Shown here one piece after another: positions 26,063 through 34,314 of a stretch of DNA of 64,000 nt. This DNA comes from an uncultured Christensenella sp. Lineage in GTDB: Bacteria > Bacillota > Clostridia > Christensenellales > UBA3700. The notes beneath the pieces are model-generated. The model ran no database searches. It worked only from the letters and a program-made list of their open reading frames with translations, and was not told the origin of the DNA. Made by a program: the position numbers and the translations under genes. Position 1 is the first letter of the stretch. The number at the start of each line of letters is the position of its first letter. The stretch covers positions 1 through 64,000 of the forward strand of contig CASERZ010000004.1 of the NCBI GenBank assembly GCA_949290515.1, given 5' to 3'.

Positions 26063-26105
26063 TAAAATAATCGTATAATAATAAAAAACTCTTTCGGAAA
26101 CCGCT

Positions 26106-27146
26106 ATGCCCTCTTCAAAAAAAGCAAAATTGAATTTCAAATGGTACAATTTTATCTTTCTCACTCTTGCCGGAATAATCAACGCTTTCGGCGTTGTACT
26201 CTTTCTCGCTCCTTGCGGATTGTATGACGGCGGTTTTTCCGGTACGTCCATACTTCTTTCGCAGGTAACGCCGCTGCATATGAGCGTATTCCTTGTAATA
26301 CTCAATTTTCCTTTCTTCTTGTTGGGATTTAAGAAGCTCGGCGGAACTTTTATAATATATTCGTTGTTTACCGTAACAGTTTATTCGCTGTTCTCGTTTT
26401 TGTTTCAGTCAATAATTCCTTTCGACTTCACCGACGGCTCGCCGATTGCAGGCTCGGATATGTTGCTCTGCTCTATTTTCGGCGGTATCATTTCGGGTAT
26501 AGGAAGCGGCCTTACGATACGTTTCGGAGGAGCGATAGACGGTGTTGAGGTACTTGCAGTTATGTTTGCGAAAAAACTGGGAGTGACGGTAGGTACTTTC
26601 GTAATGATTTTCAACGTAGTGCTTTACACGATAGCCGGACTTGTTACAAAGAGTTTTCACTCCCCGCTTTATTCGGTACTCGCTTATGCCGTAGGCCTTA
26701 AAGCCGTTGACTTTATGATAGAAGGTTTCGACAAGGCAAAATCGGCTTATATCATCACCGAACACGACGAAGAAGTAGCTCAACAGCTGTCGAACGTTTT
26801 CGGAAGAGGTCTTACATTGTTCAACGCAAGAGGATATTATTCGGACAGCGAAAAAACCGTCCTTTATTGCGTAGTAAACAGATTTGAGATAAATCAGCTT
26901 AAAAGCATAGTATCGTCTATTGACGGGAATGCCTTTATCGTAGTCAATGACGTAACGGACACTTTGGGAAGCGCGCTAAAATACGAACGCGTACTGAAGA
27001 GAAGGTTCAATTCGAGGAAAAACCGTACAGAACTCGGCAACGTAATACCTCCCGAACTGCTTAAAGCCGCCGAAAGTCAAAACAATAAAGCGGATGACGG
27101 CGCAGATACTGTCCCCTCCAACGATAAACCCGACAAATCGGAATAA
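26106..27146 (+). CDS. YitT family membrane protein (DUF161/DUF2179)
   Basis: A 346-residue membrane protein. About five to six membrane segments span residues 15-215, with GLYDGGFSGTSILLSQV and GAIDGVEVLAVMFAKK as the duplicated DUF161 signatures. They are followed by a cytoplasmic DUF2179 domain (about 225-310: GRGLTLFNARGYYSDSEK, LYCVVNRFEI, DPxAFxV-like IDGNAFIVVND). A charged tail follows. Function is unknown. A TATAAT lies at 26074-26079, and the ribosome binding site is weak. Confidence 0.9.
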   Translation: MPSSKKAKLNFKWYNFIFLTLAGIINAFGVVLFLAPCGLYDGGFSGTSILLSQVTPLHMSVFLVILNFPFFLLGFKKLGGTFIIYSLFTVTVYSLFSFLFQSIIPFDFTDGSPIAGSDMLLCSIFGGIISGIGSGLTIRFGGAIDGVEVLAVMFAKKLGVTVGTFVMIFNVVLYTIAGLVTKSFHSPLYSVLAYAVGLKAVDFMIEGFDKAKSAYIITEHDEEVAQQLSNVFGRGLTLFNARGYYSDSEKTVLYCVVNRFEINQLKSIVSSIDGNAFIVVNDVTDTLGSALKYERVLKRRFNSRKNRTELGNVIPPELLKAAESQNNKADDGADTVPSNDKPDKSE

Positions 27147-27170
27147 AAAATTTGACCTTTGCATAAGCAA

Positions 27171-27197
27171 AAAGCGCGACTTGTATCGCGCTTTTTT
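27171..27197. terminator. bidirectional terminator between yitT-like gene and metallophosphoesterase
   Basis: AAAGCGCGA/TCGCGCTTT stem with A-rich left flank and T-rich right flank, serving both converging genes. Confidence 0.9.
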
Positions 27198-27212
27198 ATG
27201 TTTGTTGATTTA

Positions 27213-28475
27213 TCAATAACATATATCCGGAGCGAGCTTTCTCTTGTATACGTCCTTACGGCATACCTCTACGTCTTCTATCTGAGTAAAGCTTTTGCTC
27301 TTATTGTTTTGAGAATCAAGAGCGTAAACTTTTATATCGTAAGTTCCCCTCTTTTTGCCGTAAAGCCTGAGCGAAACTTTTCTATCCCCGTATCTCGGTA
27401 AAAACTCTTCTCCCTTGTAAAAATCGCTGAAGTATGTTTGAATAGTGCCGTCGCTGAATTCCAGAAGATAGGAATGCACGAAATCTTCGTCCGCACCCTC
27501 GGTAAACTCGATATAAGTCGCATTGTCCTCTCTGTACCAGCTTCCGTACTCTTCGGGCATAACAGGCTCGCAAGGAAAATCGGGATTGTATATATAGTTT
27601 TTCGTTTTGTCTTTGCCCAGGTCGCAAGGAATGCTTATGCGCATATCGGCTTTTTGCTCTTTGCCGTCAAGCAGATTGATTCTCAATACGTCAATATTAT
27701 CCTCTCCGAAATCGAGTATCAGTCCCATTGGCGCGACGTGCGCCAAAGGAGGCACGCTGCCGTTGATTTTACCTCTCTCCAGTTCGATATACGAAACGGA
27801 CTGCGTATTGAAAACTCTGTACGCTCCGTTATAATAACTTCTCTCGTCCATAAGCGAATAGTGGGAGTGTCCCGCAAAGTCGACGACGTTTTTATACTTT
27901 GAAAATACAGCTCCCAGCGTTTCGTCACCCCAGTCGTCGCTGCCGTATACGGTGTCTTTTGGCGGATGGTGAGTAATTACGAATACGGGTTTTTCGGGTG
28001 CGTCTGCGACCGCTTCGGCCAGTTCTTTATCCAACCGGTCAGTAACCTTGGAATAAGCCCTGTAAAGACTGCAACAGTCGGGAGATACTCCTATAAAATG
28101 AAAACCGTTTATAACGTAATGAGTATACGGCTTTTGCCCCAGCTCTTTTTCAAAGAGCTTTCTGGCGGAAAATGCCCCGTAATAATCGTGATTGCCCATT
28201 ACGCTTATCACCAACGGCATATCCTCCCCGAACACCAATCGGAAAGCGTCTTTGTATCTTCTGTAAGCGTATTTACTTGCAACGTTGCAGATATCGCCCG
28301 CAAACATAATAAGATTGCATTGCAGCTTTTTCAGAGTTTTAAGCGACTGTATGAGATTACGCTGATAAGTATTTACTTTGCCGTTGGCAAAAGGAGACAG
28401 CTGCGAATCGGATATTACTCCCGCCCTGAGTTTGCCCTCGATGCTAAACTCTTTTTTCTGCACTTCGACTTGCAT
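27213..28475 (-). CDS. calcineurin-like metallophosphoesterase
   Basis: A 420-residue enzyme cleaving phosphoester bonds with a dinuclear metal site. Motifs: ISDSQLSP (the first metal motif, D-x-Q instead of D-x-H), AGDICN, MGNHDYYG, ITHHPP and AGHSHYS. A C-terminal region of about 150 residues looks like a beta-rich domain (ATYIEFTEGADEDFVHSYLLEFSDG). No signal peptide. It starts 1 nt after the GPH transporter stop, so the two are one operon. Substrate unknown; the Pho-box promoter upstream suggests phosphorus scavenging. Confidence 0.88.
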   Translation of the reverse strand: MQVEVQKKEFSIEGKLRAGVISDSQLSPFANGKVNTYQRNLIQSLKTLKKLQCNLIMFAGDICNVASKYAYRRYKDAFRLVFGEDMPLVISVMGNHDYYGAFSARKLFEKELGQKPYTHYVINGFHFIGVSPDCCSLYRAYSKVTDRLDKELAEAVADAPEKPVFVITHHPPKDTVYGSDDWGDETLGAVFSKYKNVVDFAGHSHYSLMDERSYYNGAYRVFNTQSVSYIELERGKINGSVPPLAHVAPMGLILDFGEDNIDVLRINLLDGKEQKADMRISIPCDLGKDKTKNYIYNPDFPCEPVMPEEYGSWYREDNATYIEFTEGADEDFVHSYLLEFSDGTIQTYFSDFYKGEEFLPRYGDRKVSLRLYGKKRGTYDIKVYALDSQNNKSKSFTQIEDVEVCRKDVYKRKLAPDICY

Positions 28476-28476
28476 A

Positions 28477-29865
28477 TTACACCTCCGCCGTTACCGTCTC
28501 GCGGGATACGGTATTGCGTCTGCAATCCAAATCGCAAAGTATTCTCTTTTTCTTCTCGCCCGTATAATCGTACAATGCCATAGGTATGAGCGAAAGCGCA
28601 AAGCCTATCGCGGGTACGAGAGTTGCCATGGCAAACATACCCGTGGTCGTAAACTCCGACTGCGCTTCTATCGCGCCCGACTCGCTGGGCTGAACGAATT
28701 TGACGAGAATAAGTCCGAGCATTACTCCGAAAGCTCCAACCGCGTTGTTGAACTTAGTAACGAACGAGTTGAGCGAAAAACATATACCTTCCATTCTCTC
28801 GCCCGTCTTCCACTCGAGGTAGTCAAGGCTGTCGCCTACCATAGGGTAAGGCAAAGTATTGTATGCCCCCAGTCCCAGTCCGCCTATAGCCATAAACGGG
28901 AGAGCAAGATAGATATTGACCATTCCGACCAAAAAGCTCGCGCCCAAAGCCAGCGCGCCTATCGCGCCGAAAATAAGACTTGTCTTTTTGTAACCTATAC
29001 GTTTGTAACTTACAGGCGTAAGCAGTATACCTCCGAACATTCCCGCACCTACTACGGCGTAAAGAATGAGCAAGACAGTACCCGATGAAAGCCCGGGGAT
29101 ATGTACTACGTAGGTCGCGATATAAATAGCTATTACCATTATCATATATCTTGTCGAAGCCAACATCGAAGTCAGCAATGTAAGCGTCATCGGCTTGTTT
29201 TTTGCGACTACTTTGAACATCTCGCTGATTTTTATTTTTTCCGTCTTTGTCGAAAATCTCTCCTTACTGTGTCTGTAAAGATAGGTGTATGCTATAAAGG
29301 TCAGTACACCGACTATCGCAGATATGGCAAAGTATACCCACTTTTCGGGGATAAACATCTGCAACACAAACAGCATTGCCGCAGGCAGTAATCCGCCTAT
29401 CGAACCTACAGCCACATAGAAAGACGAAAGCGACGCTCTCTCGTCCTTGTCGGGCGTAGCTACGCTGAGCATACCCATAGCAGGCACGTCAACAAACGTA
29501 TATGCCAGACCGAAACCGACATACATAACTACGGCAAAAATACTTCTCCATACCAGCGAACCGCCTACGGGATAAAACATAAATACCGTAATTATTCCAA
29601 TAAAAAATGCGCCGATCTGAACATAGGGACGCATCTTACCTTTTTTTGTGTTTGTCTTGTCAACGATAATACCCATCATAGGGTCGGTACACATATCTAG
29701 CACTCTGCCCATAATCATAAGTACCAGAATAAATACGGGCGTAACCATAATAATATTCGTAAGATAATAATTGACGTAGGACGAAACTATATTTGCTACC
29801 ATATAACTTCCCACGCCTGCAAACCCGTATGCAAACTTTTCTTTTCCCTTTACGTATGCGGACAT
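28477..29865 (-). CDS. GPH-family (MelB-like) cation symporter
   Basis: A 462-residue, 12-helix transporter of the glycoside-pentoside-hexuronide family in the MFS superfamily. Signature: VLDMCTDPMMGIIVDKTNTKKGKMRPY after the second helix, and GLGLGAYNTLPYPMVGDSLDYLEWKTGER in the second half. It is first in an operon with the metallophosphoesterase and is expressed from 29896-29924 behind three TTACA repeats. A sugar or sugar-phosphate ester is the likely cargo; the phosphoester link is inferred from context. Confidence 0.9.
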   Translation of the reverse strand: MSAYVKGKEKFAYGFAGVGSYMVANIVSSYVNYYLTNIIMVTPVFILVLMIMGRVLDMCTDPMMGIIVDKTNTKKGKMRPYVQIGAFFIGIITVFMFYPVGGSLVWRSIFAVVMYVGFGLAYTFVDVPAMGMLSVATPDKDERASLSSFYVAVGSIGGLLPAAMLFVLQMFIPEKWVYFAISAIVGVLTFIAYTYLYRHSKERFSTKTEKIKISEMFKVVAKNKPMTLTLLTSMLASTRYMIMVIAIYIATYVVHIPGLSSGTVLLILYAVVGAGMFGGILLTPVSYKRIGYKKTSLIFGAIGALALGASFLVGMVNIYLALPFMAIGGLGLGAYNTLPYPMVGDSLDYLEWKTGERMEGICFSLNSFVTKFNNAVGAFGVMLGLILVKFVQPSESGAIEAQSEFTTTGMFAMATLVPAIGFALSLIPMALYDYTGEKKKRILCDLDCRRNTVSRETVTAEV

Positions 29866-29895
29866 ATATTTCTCCTTTTCTTTTGATTCACCTCA

Positions 29896-29924
29896 ATTAT
29901 AGGCTGTGACATTTTTACGTACAA
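29896..29924 (-). promoter_or_regulatory. promoter of the GPH transporter-metallophosphoesterase operon
   Basis: Minus strand TTGTAC, 17 bp, TATAAT, followed by AAGGAG and the transporter ATG. Confidence 0.8.
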
Positions 29925-29932
29925 GCGGTAGT

Positions 29933-29961
29933 TTGTAAGCGAATTGTAAAAAAACTGTAAG
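29933..29961 (-). promoter_or_regulatory. PHO-box-like operator: three 11-bp-phased repeats
   Basis: Minus strand reads CTTACAG, TTTACAA and CTTACAA, each TTACA starting exactly 11 bp after the last (plus-strand TGTAA at 29934, 29945 and 29956). The array begins about 9 bp upstream of the -35 of the transporter operon. Spacing and sequence match PhoP (OmpR-class) boxes of Firmicutes, TT(A/T/C)ACA with about 11-bp period. The phoPR-like pair is encoded divergently on the other side. Confidence 0.7.
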
Positions 29962-30113
29962 CGTAGAAATGCGATTTTACTCATAGAGTAATATATATTG
30001 ATATTATAAAAATATTGAATAATATATTTAATCTTTTATCATATTCATACGTTTGTACGATTGAAAAATTTATAGTACAATAAAACTGTAAATACTCTCT
30101 TTGCGAGGTAGTT

Positions 30114-30776
30114 ATGAACGAATTACTTTATATCATCGAAGACGACGAAGGCGTACAGGAAGTGTACGAAAGCGCGTTTGAAGATTTTTACAATCTCAAA
30201 ATTTTCTCCAACGGCAAGGACTTCTTCGAAGCCTTTAATCTTGAAAAGCCCGATTTGATTATTGTCGACATTATGCTTCCCGATATGGACGGATACAAGA
30301 TAATTTCGGATATCCGTCAGCGCGACGAACGCATTCCTATCATCGTGGTATCCGCTAAGACTGACGAGCTGAGTTTCGTCAAAGGTCTCAACAAGGGCGC
30401 GGACGACTATATGGCAAAACCTTTTTCCGTAATGGAATTGCTTGCGCGCGTAAAGGCAGGTCTTAGAAGAAGCAAGCTTTTAGTAAAACATCAGGGAGAT
30501 TTCGTCATCGACAAAAACAATTTCAGAATACTCTATAAAGATAAAAACCTTCAGCTTACTCCCAAGGAATACAAACTGTTTTCTTATATGCTTTCCTGCA
30601 ACGGCAGAACGATTACCCGCGAAGAGTTGTTCAAGGAAGTATGGGGTGACGAATTCATAGGCGAAACGCGTACGATAGATATGCATATCGCCGAATTGAG
30701 AATCAAGCTTTCCGACGCAGGCGCGGACAACGTAATACAGACTGTACGCGGCATAGGATACAAAGTAGAATCGTGA
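30114..30776 (+). CDS. phoP: OmpR/PhoP-type response regulator
   Basis: A 220-residue two-component regulator: receiver domain 1-118 (acidic pocket EDDEG, phospho-acceptor D52 in LIIVDIMLPD, K in YMAKPFS) and a winged-helix DNA-binding domain 125-220 (LTPKEYKLFSYML, GNG-type wing VIQTVRGIGYKVE). Winged-helix proteins of this class bind 11-bp-phased direct repeats, as found at 29933. GAGGT precedes the ATG, and its stop overlaps the kinase start. PhoP is inferred from kinase type and the nearby box; it is not proven. Confidence 0.88.
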   Translation: MNELLYIIEDDEGVQEVYESAFEDFYNLKIFSNGKDFFEAFNLEKPDLIIVDIMLPDMDGYKIISDIRQRDERIPIIVVSAKTDELSFVKGLNKGADDYMAKPFSVMELLARVKAGLRRSKLLVKHQGDFVIDKNNFRILYKDKNLQLTPKEYKLFSYMLSCNGRTITREELFKEVWGDEFIGETRTIDMHIAELRIKLSDAGADNVIQTVRGIGYKVES

Positions 30777-32482
30777 AAAAGCGACTTGTAATTCAAAGTT
30801 TTATTATTACGCTTATTGTGCTGATTGCGGTGTTTATCGCGTCGGTATGTACTTTTTATTATATTCAGCAACAAAAACTCAAAGAAACGCTCGTCAATCA
30901 GACTCAGCTTATAAAAACGCTTTACGAGGAAAATCCTCAAGCTCTTTTTTCTCTCTCCCTTCCCGATACGAGAATCACTGTAATTTCGCTAGAAGGAGAC
31001 GTACTCTTTGACAGCTCTAAGGAAAATACCGAGGACTTCGACAACCACATATCAAGAGAAGAGATTATCGCCGTTCTCAACGGCTCACCCGAAGTCGTGA
31101 AAAGATATTCCGACACTCTCAAGCGAAATATGTTCTATTATGCCCTGACCGCCCAAAGCGCAGACTCCGAGCAAGTGCTGCTCCGCGTAGCGCAACCCGA
31201 AAGCAACGTGTGGTCGTACACGGGTACGGGAATTATCTATATCTGCATAGGCATAATTTTTGCCGTGGTCGTTTCATATCTTCTAGCCCAAAGACTGTCT
31301 GACAAAGTCAATTCTCAACTTAAGTATTTGCAAGACAACCTCAGAAGCATCAACAGCGGTGATTACACCGCCATTACCCCTCCCGACAAGGACACACTCA
31401 ATCTGTCAATATTGAGCGATATGAACGAGATTGTCAAAAACCTGCAAAAAAGTTATGACGGAATGCAGAACGAAAAAACCAAGCTTTACAATATAATAGA
31501 CAATATGACTCAAGGCGTAATCGTAACTAACGCCGAAGAAAAAGTTACTCTCATCAACAACGTCGCATCTTCCCTCTTCGGTGCGAAAGAAAATTTGACT
31601 GCGCTCGAAGAAGTGTTTGACGACGAAAATCTTTTCAATGCCGTTTCGCTGGCATTAACTGAAAAGACCTCTTCCCCTATAGAATACGTATACAACGACA
31701 AAGACCTCGTAATCAACGCTTTCTCCATTGCCCTAAGCGGTACGGAGGATAAGCAAAACGTAATACTCATAAGCGACGTCAGCAAGGAAAAAGAACTTTC
31801 AAGGCAAAAGAGCGTATTCTTTGCCAACGCTTCGCACGAATTGAAGACTCCTTTGACTTCCGTACAAGGACTCAGCGAAAGTCTTCTTGCGCGTATGGAC
31901 GAAAATTCTCCCTCTTTCAAATATCTCAAAAGGATTTATACGGAAAGCGTGCGTCTTCACAACATAGTTATGGATATGCTGTACATAAGCAAACTCGAAG
32001 CCAAAAACATTGACAGAAGCCACGAAGCCGTCAGTCTCAAAAAAGTCGTCGAAGACTCGCTTTTGAGTTATGCCACCGAAGCCGAAGAAAAATCCCTTAA
32101 GATAATTTCCGAGGGTGAAGCCGTAGTATCGGGAGACTATCACAACCTGTACGAACTGATAAACAATCTCATAGGCAATGCCGTACACTATAACAAACAA
32201 GGCGGCTGCATCGAGATATCTCTCGGTCAAACACAAAACGAATGCACTATCCGCATAAGCGATACGGGCATAGGCATTGCCCCCGAACACATACCTCATA
32301 TCTGCGAAAGATTTTACCGCGTAGACAAAAGCCGCTCTAAGAGTACGGGAGGCACGGGACTGGGACTTGCTATCGTCAAACATATTGTAATGCTCTACAA
32401 CGGAAAGCTGGATATCGAAAGCACTTTGGGAAAAGGCACCGTCGTATCGGTCGTTTTGCCTTGCGATGTAAACAACGTATAA
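30773..32482 (+). CDS. phoR: PhoR-like sensor histidine kinase
   Basis: A 569-residue membrane kinase starting at a GTG that overlaps the regulator stop (GTGA). It has a first membrane helix (about 8-28), an extracytoplasmic domain of about 115 residues, a second helix (about 150-170), a HAMP linker, a PAS domain (about 240-340), HisKA with H355 in NASHELKTPL, and an ATPase domain with DTGIGIAPEHI and GGTGLGLAIVKHIV. The extracytoplasmic plus PAS layout is that of Firmicutes PhoR/WalK-like kinases. The plus-strand promoter (TTGTAC-17-TACAAT at 30053-30081) precedes the pair. Confidence 0.87.
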   Translation: MKKRLVIQSFIITLIVLIAVFIASVCTFYYIQQQKLKETLVNQTQLIKTLYEENPQALFSLSLPDTRITVISLEGDVLFDSSKENTEDFDNHISREEIIAVLNGSPEVVKRYSDTLKRNMFYYALTAQSADSEQVLLRVAQPESNVWSYTGTGIIYICIGIIFAVVVSYLLAQRLSDKVNSQLKYLQDNLRSINSGDYTAITPPDKDTLNLSILSDMNEIVKNLQKSYDGMQNEKTKLYNIIDNMTQGVIVTNAEEKVTLINNVASSLFGAKENLTALEEVFDDENLFNAVSLALTEKTSSPIEYVYNDKDLVINAFSIALSGTEDKQNVILISDVSKEKELSRQKSVFFANASHELKTPLTSVQGLSESLLARMDENSPSFKYLKRIYTESVRLHNIVMDMLYISKLEAKNIDRSHEAVSLKKVVEDSLLSYATEAEEKSLKIISEGEAVVSGDYHNLYELINNLIGNAVHYNKQGGCIEISLGQTQNECTIRISDTGIGIAPEHIPHICERFYRVDKSRSKSTGGTGLGLAIVKHIVMLYNGKLDIESTLGKGTVVSVVLPCDVNNV

Positions 32483-32612
32483 GATGTAATCCTAAAATTC
32501 AATAATTAAATCTTCTCGATATTTATCAATAATTAATTCCCTGATAATTAAACTCCCCTGTCAAACGGGTGGATTTACGGTTTAAACGGGCGGTTTAACA
32601 ATTTAATTGTGA

Positions 32613-32655
32613 TAAAATAAAAACGGCAGAGATAACTCTCCGCCGTATTTTATTT
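32613..32655. terminator. bidirectional terminator between phoR-like and luxS genes
   Basis: ACGGCAGAG/CTCTCCGCCGT hairpin flanked by A-rich and T-rich sequence. The preceding 130 nt are AT-rich without a gene. Confidence 0.8.
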
Positions 32656-32669
32656 TGATTGTATTTTAT

Positions 32670-33098
32670 TTATTTGCTCAGCAAAACGTCGAGGTATGCC
32701 TTTATCTCTTTTTTAGCTCCCTCCAAATCGTGTTCCCTGTAATTGCCGCACTCGATAGGCTTAGTACCCGGCACATAATCGAGCTCAAGACATTTTTTCA
32801 AACACTCGATTGTTATTTCTCGCGCTTCTTGTTCCTTAGTTTTATATAAGAGAAGATAGCAACCCGTCCTGCAGCCCATAGGTCCGAAGTACACTACTTT
32901 GTCCTTTATCTCGCTGTTACGGATTACCACGGCGAAAAGATGCTCTATCGAATGAAGCGCGGCGTAAGAGATATAATCTCCCTTGTTGGGATACTTAAAA
33001 CGCATATCGTAAGTATATACCCCGTTTGCCTCGCCAAGACAGTAAAATCCGGGAGTCATAGTGTTGTGGTCGAGTTCGAAAGATTTTATATTATCCAT
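32670..33098 (-). CDS. luxS: S-ribosylhomocysteine lyase
   Basis: Splits S-ribosylhomocysteine into homocysteine and DPD, the precursor of autoinducer-2, in the activated methyl cycle. The 142 residues carry the metal ligands H49 and H53 (HSIEH) and C117 (IECGNYREHDL) and the catalytic C76 in GPMGCRTG. It starts 17 nt after cysK, so the two are cotranscribed: cysteine synthesis and homocysteine recovery are linked. No mtnN/pfs gene is in the window. Confidence 0.95.
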   Translation of the reverse strand: MDNIKSFELDHNTMTPGFYCLGEANGVYTYDMRFKYPNKGDYISYAALHSIEHLFAVVIRNSEIKDKVVYFGPMGCRTGCYLLLYKTKEQEAREITIECLKKCLELDYVPGTKPIECGNYREHDLEGAKKEIKAYLDVLLSK

Positions 33099-33115
33099 AA
33101 TATACCGTGTTTTCC

Positions 33116-34036
33116 TTATGCTTTATAGAGTTCCGTCGAAAGGTATCTGCTTCCGCTGTCGGGAAGTACCGTAACGATGTTTTTGCCTTCAGTCTCTTTT
33201 GCTATTCTTATAGCCGCGTCAAGATTTGCTCCCGCGGATATGCCCGCCAAAAGTCCCTCCGTCATAGCCAGCTCTCGCGCCATCTCGTAAGCCGCCTCGT
33301 TGTCAACCGTCATAAATTCGTCGATTACGCTCTTATCCAAAAGCGCGGGGACAAAGTTTGCGCCTATGCCCTGTATGGCGTGAGGTCCAGCGTGTCCCTG
33401 TGTGACCAACGGAGATGCCGAAGGCTCTACCGCAACAACTTTGATATTCTTGTTTTTACCCTTTAAGAATTTGCCCGTACCGCTAACCGTACCGCCTGTG
33501 CCGAAAGATGCAACGAATACGTCGATTTTGCCCTCGAGGTCCTTCCATATCTCCTCGCCCGTAGTCTTTACGTGCGCCAAAGAATTTGCGGGATTGTCGA
33601 ATTGAGAAGCGATTATGGAATTGGGAATTTCTCTGTTGAGCTCCTCGGCTTTTGATATCGTGCCTGCCATTCCGAGTTGACCTTTCGTCAATACTACCTG
33701 AGCACCGTACGCGCTTATGAGTTTTCTTCTCTCGACGCTCATCGTCTCGGGCATTACGACTATCATTTTGAATCCCTTGACGGCACACAGCATAGCAAGT
33801 CCTATGCCCGTGTTGCCCGACGTAGGCTCGATTACCGTACCGCCCTCTTTAAGTCTGCCCGACGCTATCGCGTCTTCCAGCATAAACAAAGAAGCTCTGT
33901 CCTTTACCGACCCCGAAGGATTGAGAAATTCTGCCTTTGCGTATATATCGCTTTTGAGATTGTATTTTTTCTTTATGCCGTCCAGTTTCATAAGCGGCGT
34001 ACCGCCTACGAGCTGAGCTACGCTGTCGTATATCAT
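33116..34036 (-). CDS. cysK: cysteine synthase A (O-acetylserine sulfhydrylase)
   Basis: PLP enzyme making cysteine from O-acetylserine and sulfide. The PLP lysine is K45 in NPSGSVKDRAS, the substrate loop is EPTSGNTGIGLA and the phosphate loop is FGTGGTVSGTG. A GTG at 34048 is possible, but the ATG at 34036 has GAGG 6 nt upstream and gives the usual start (MIYDSVAQLVGGTPL, 306 residues). First gene of cysK-luxS. The promoter diverges from that of the GPH transporter. Confidence 0.95.
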   Translation of the reverse strand: MIYDSVAQLVGGTPLMKLDGIKKKYNLKSDIYAKAEFLNPSGSVKDRASLFMLEDAIASGRLKEGGTVIEPTSGNTGIGLAMLCAVKGFKMIVVMPETMSVERRKLISAYGAQVVLTKGQLGMAGTISKAEELNREIPNSIIASQFDNPANSLAHVKTTGEEIWKDLEGKIDVFVASFGTGGTVSGTGKFLKGKNKNIKVVAVEPSASPLVTQGHAGPHAIQGIGANFVPALLDKSVIDEFMTVDNEAAYEMARELAMTEGLLAGISAGANLDAAIRIAKETEGKNIVTVLPDSGSRYLSTELYKA

Positions 34037-34067
34037 ACTCTGCCTCACGGATTGTTTTTATACGCTT

Positions 34068-34096
34068 ATTTTACTACACATATAAGCCCTTGTCAA
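34068..34096 (-). promoter_or_regulatory. promoter of cysK-luxS
   Basis: Minus strand TTGACA, 17 bp, TAAAAT. Confidence 0.82.
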
Positions 34097-34170
34097 TTAT
34101 GATGATTTTGACTTTTCAGGAAAATATTGTAACCCCACGTCTCAATCTTTTGTTGCGCGTCGGTATATGC

Positions 34171-34204
34171 GTAACACATTACTTATTTTTGCGTAATACG
34201 TTAC
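34171..34204. promoter_or_regulatory. tandem dyad operators between cysK and the GPH transporter
   Basis: GTAACACATTAC (34171-34182) and GTAATACGTTAC (34193-34204) share the dyad GTAA-N4-TTAC and lie 22 bp apart, two helical turns, embedded in a roughly 20-bp direct repeat. They are about 52 bp upstream of the transporter -35 and 75 bp upstream of the cysK -35. They probably bind a dimeric regulator; I cannot name it. Confidence 0.6.
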
Positions 34205-34255
34205 TTAATTTATGTGCTGCAAAAGGGTTATATTCGTCAAAAGGCGTGAGTTAGG

Positions 34256-34284
34256 TTGACACGCCCTATGCGATTTTATATAAT
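34256..34284 (+). promoter_or_regulatory. promoter of the GPH transporter-phosphoesterase operon
   Basis: Perfect consensus TTGACA, 17 bp, TATAAT; the ATG follows AAAGGGG. Confidence 0.9.
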
Positions 34285-34314
34285 GAATTTGAACAACATA
34301 ACAAAGGGGTAATT

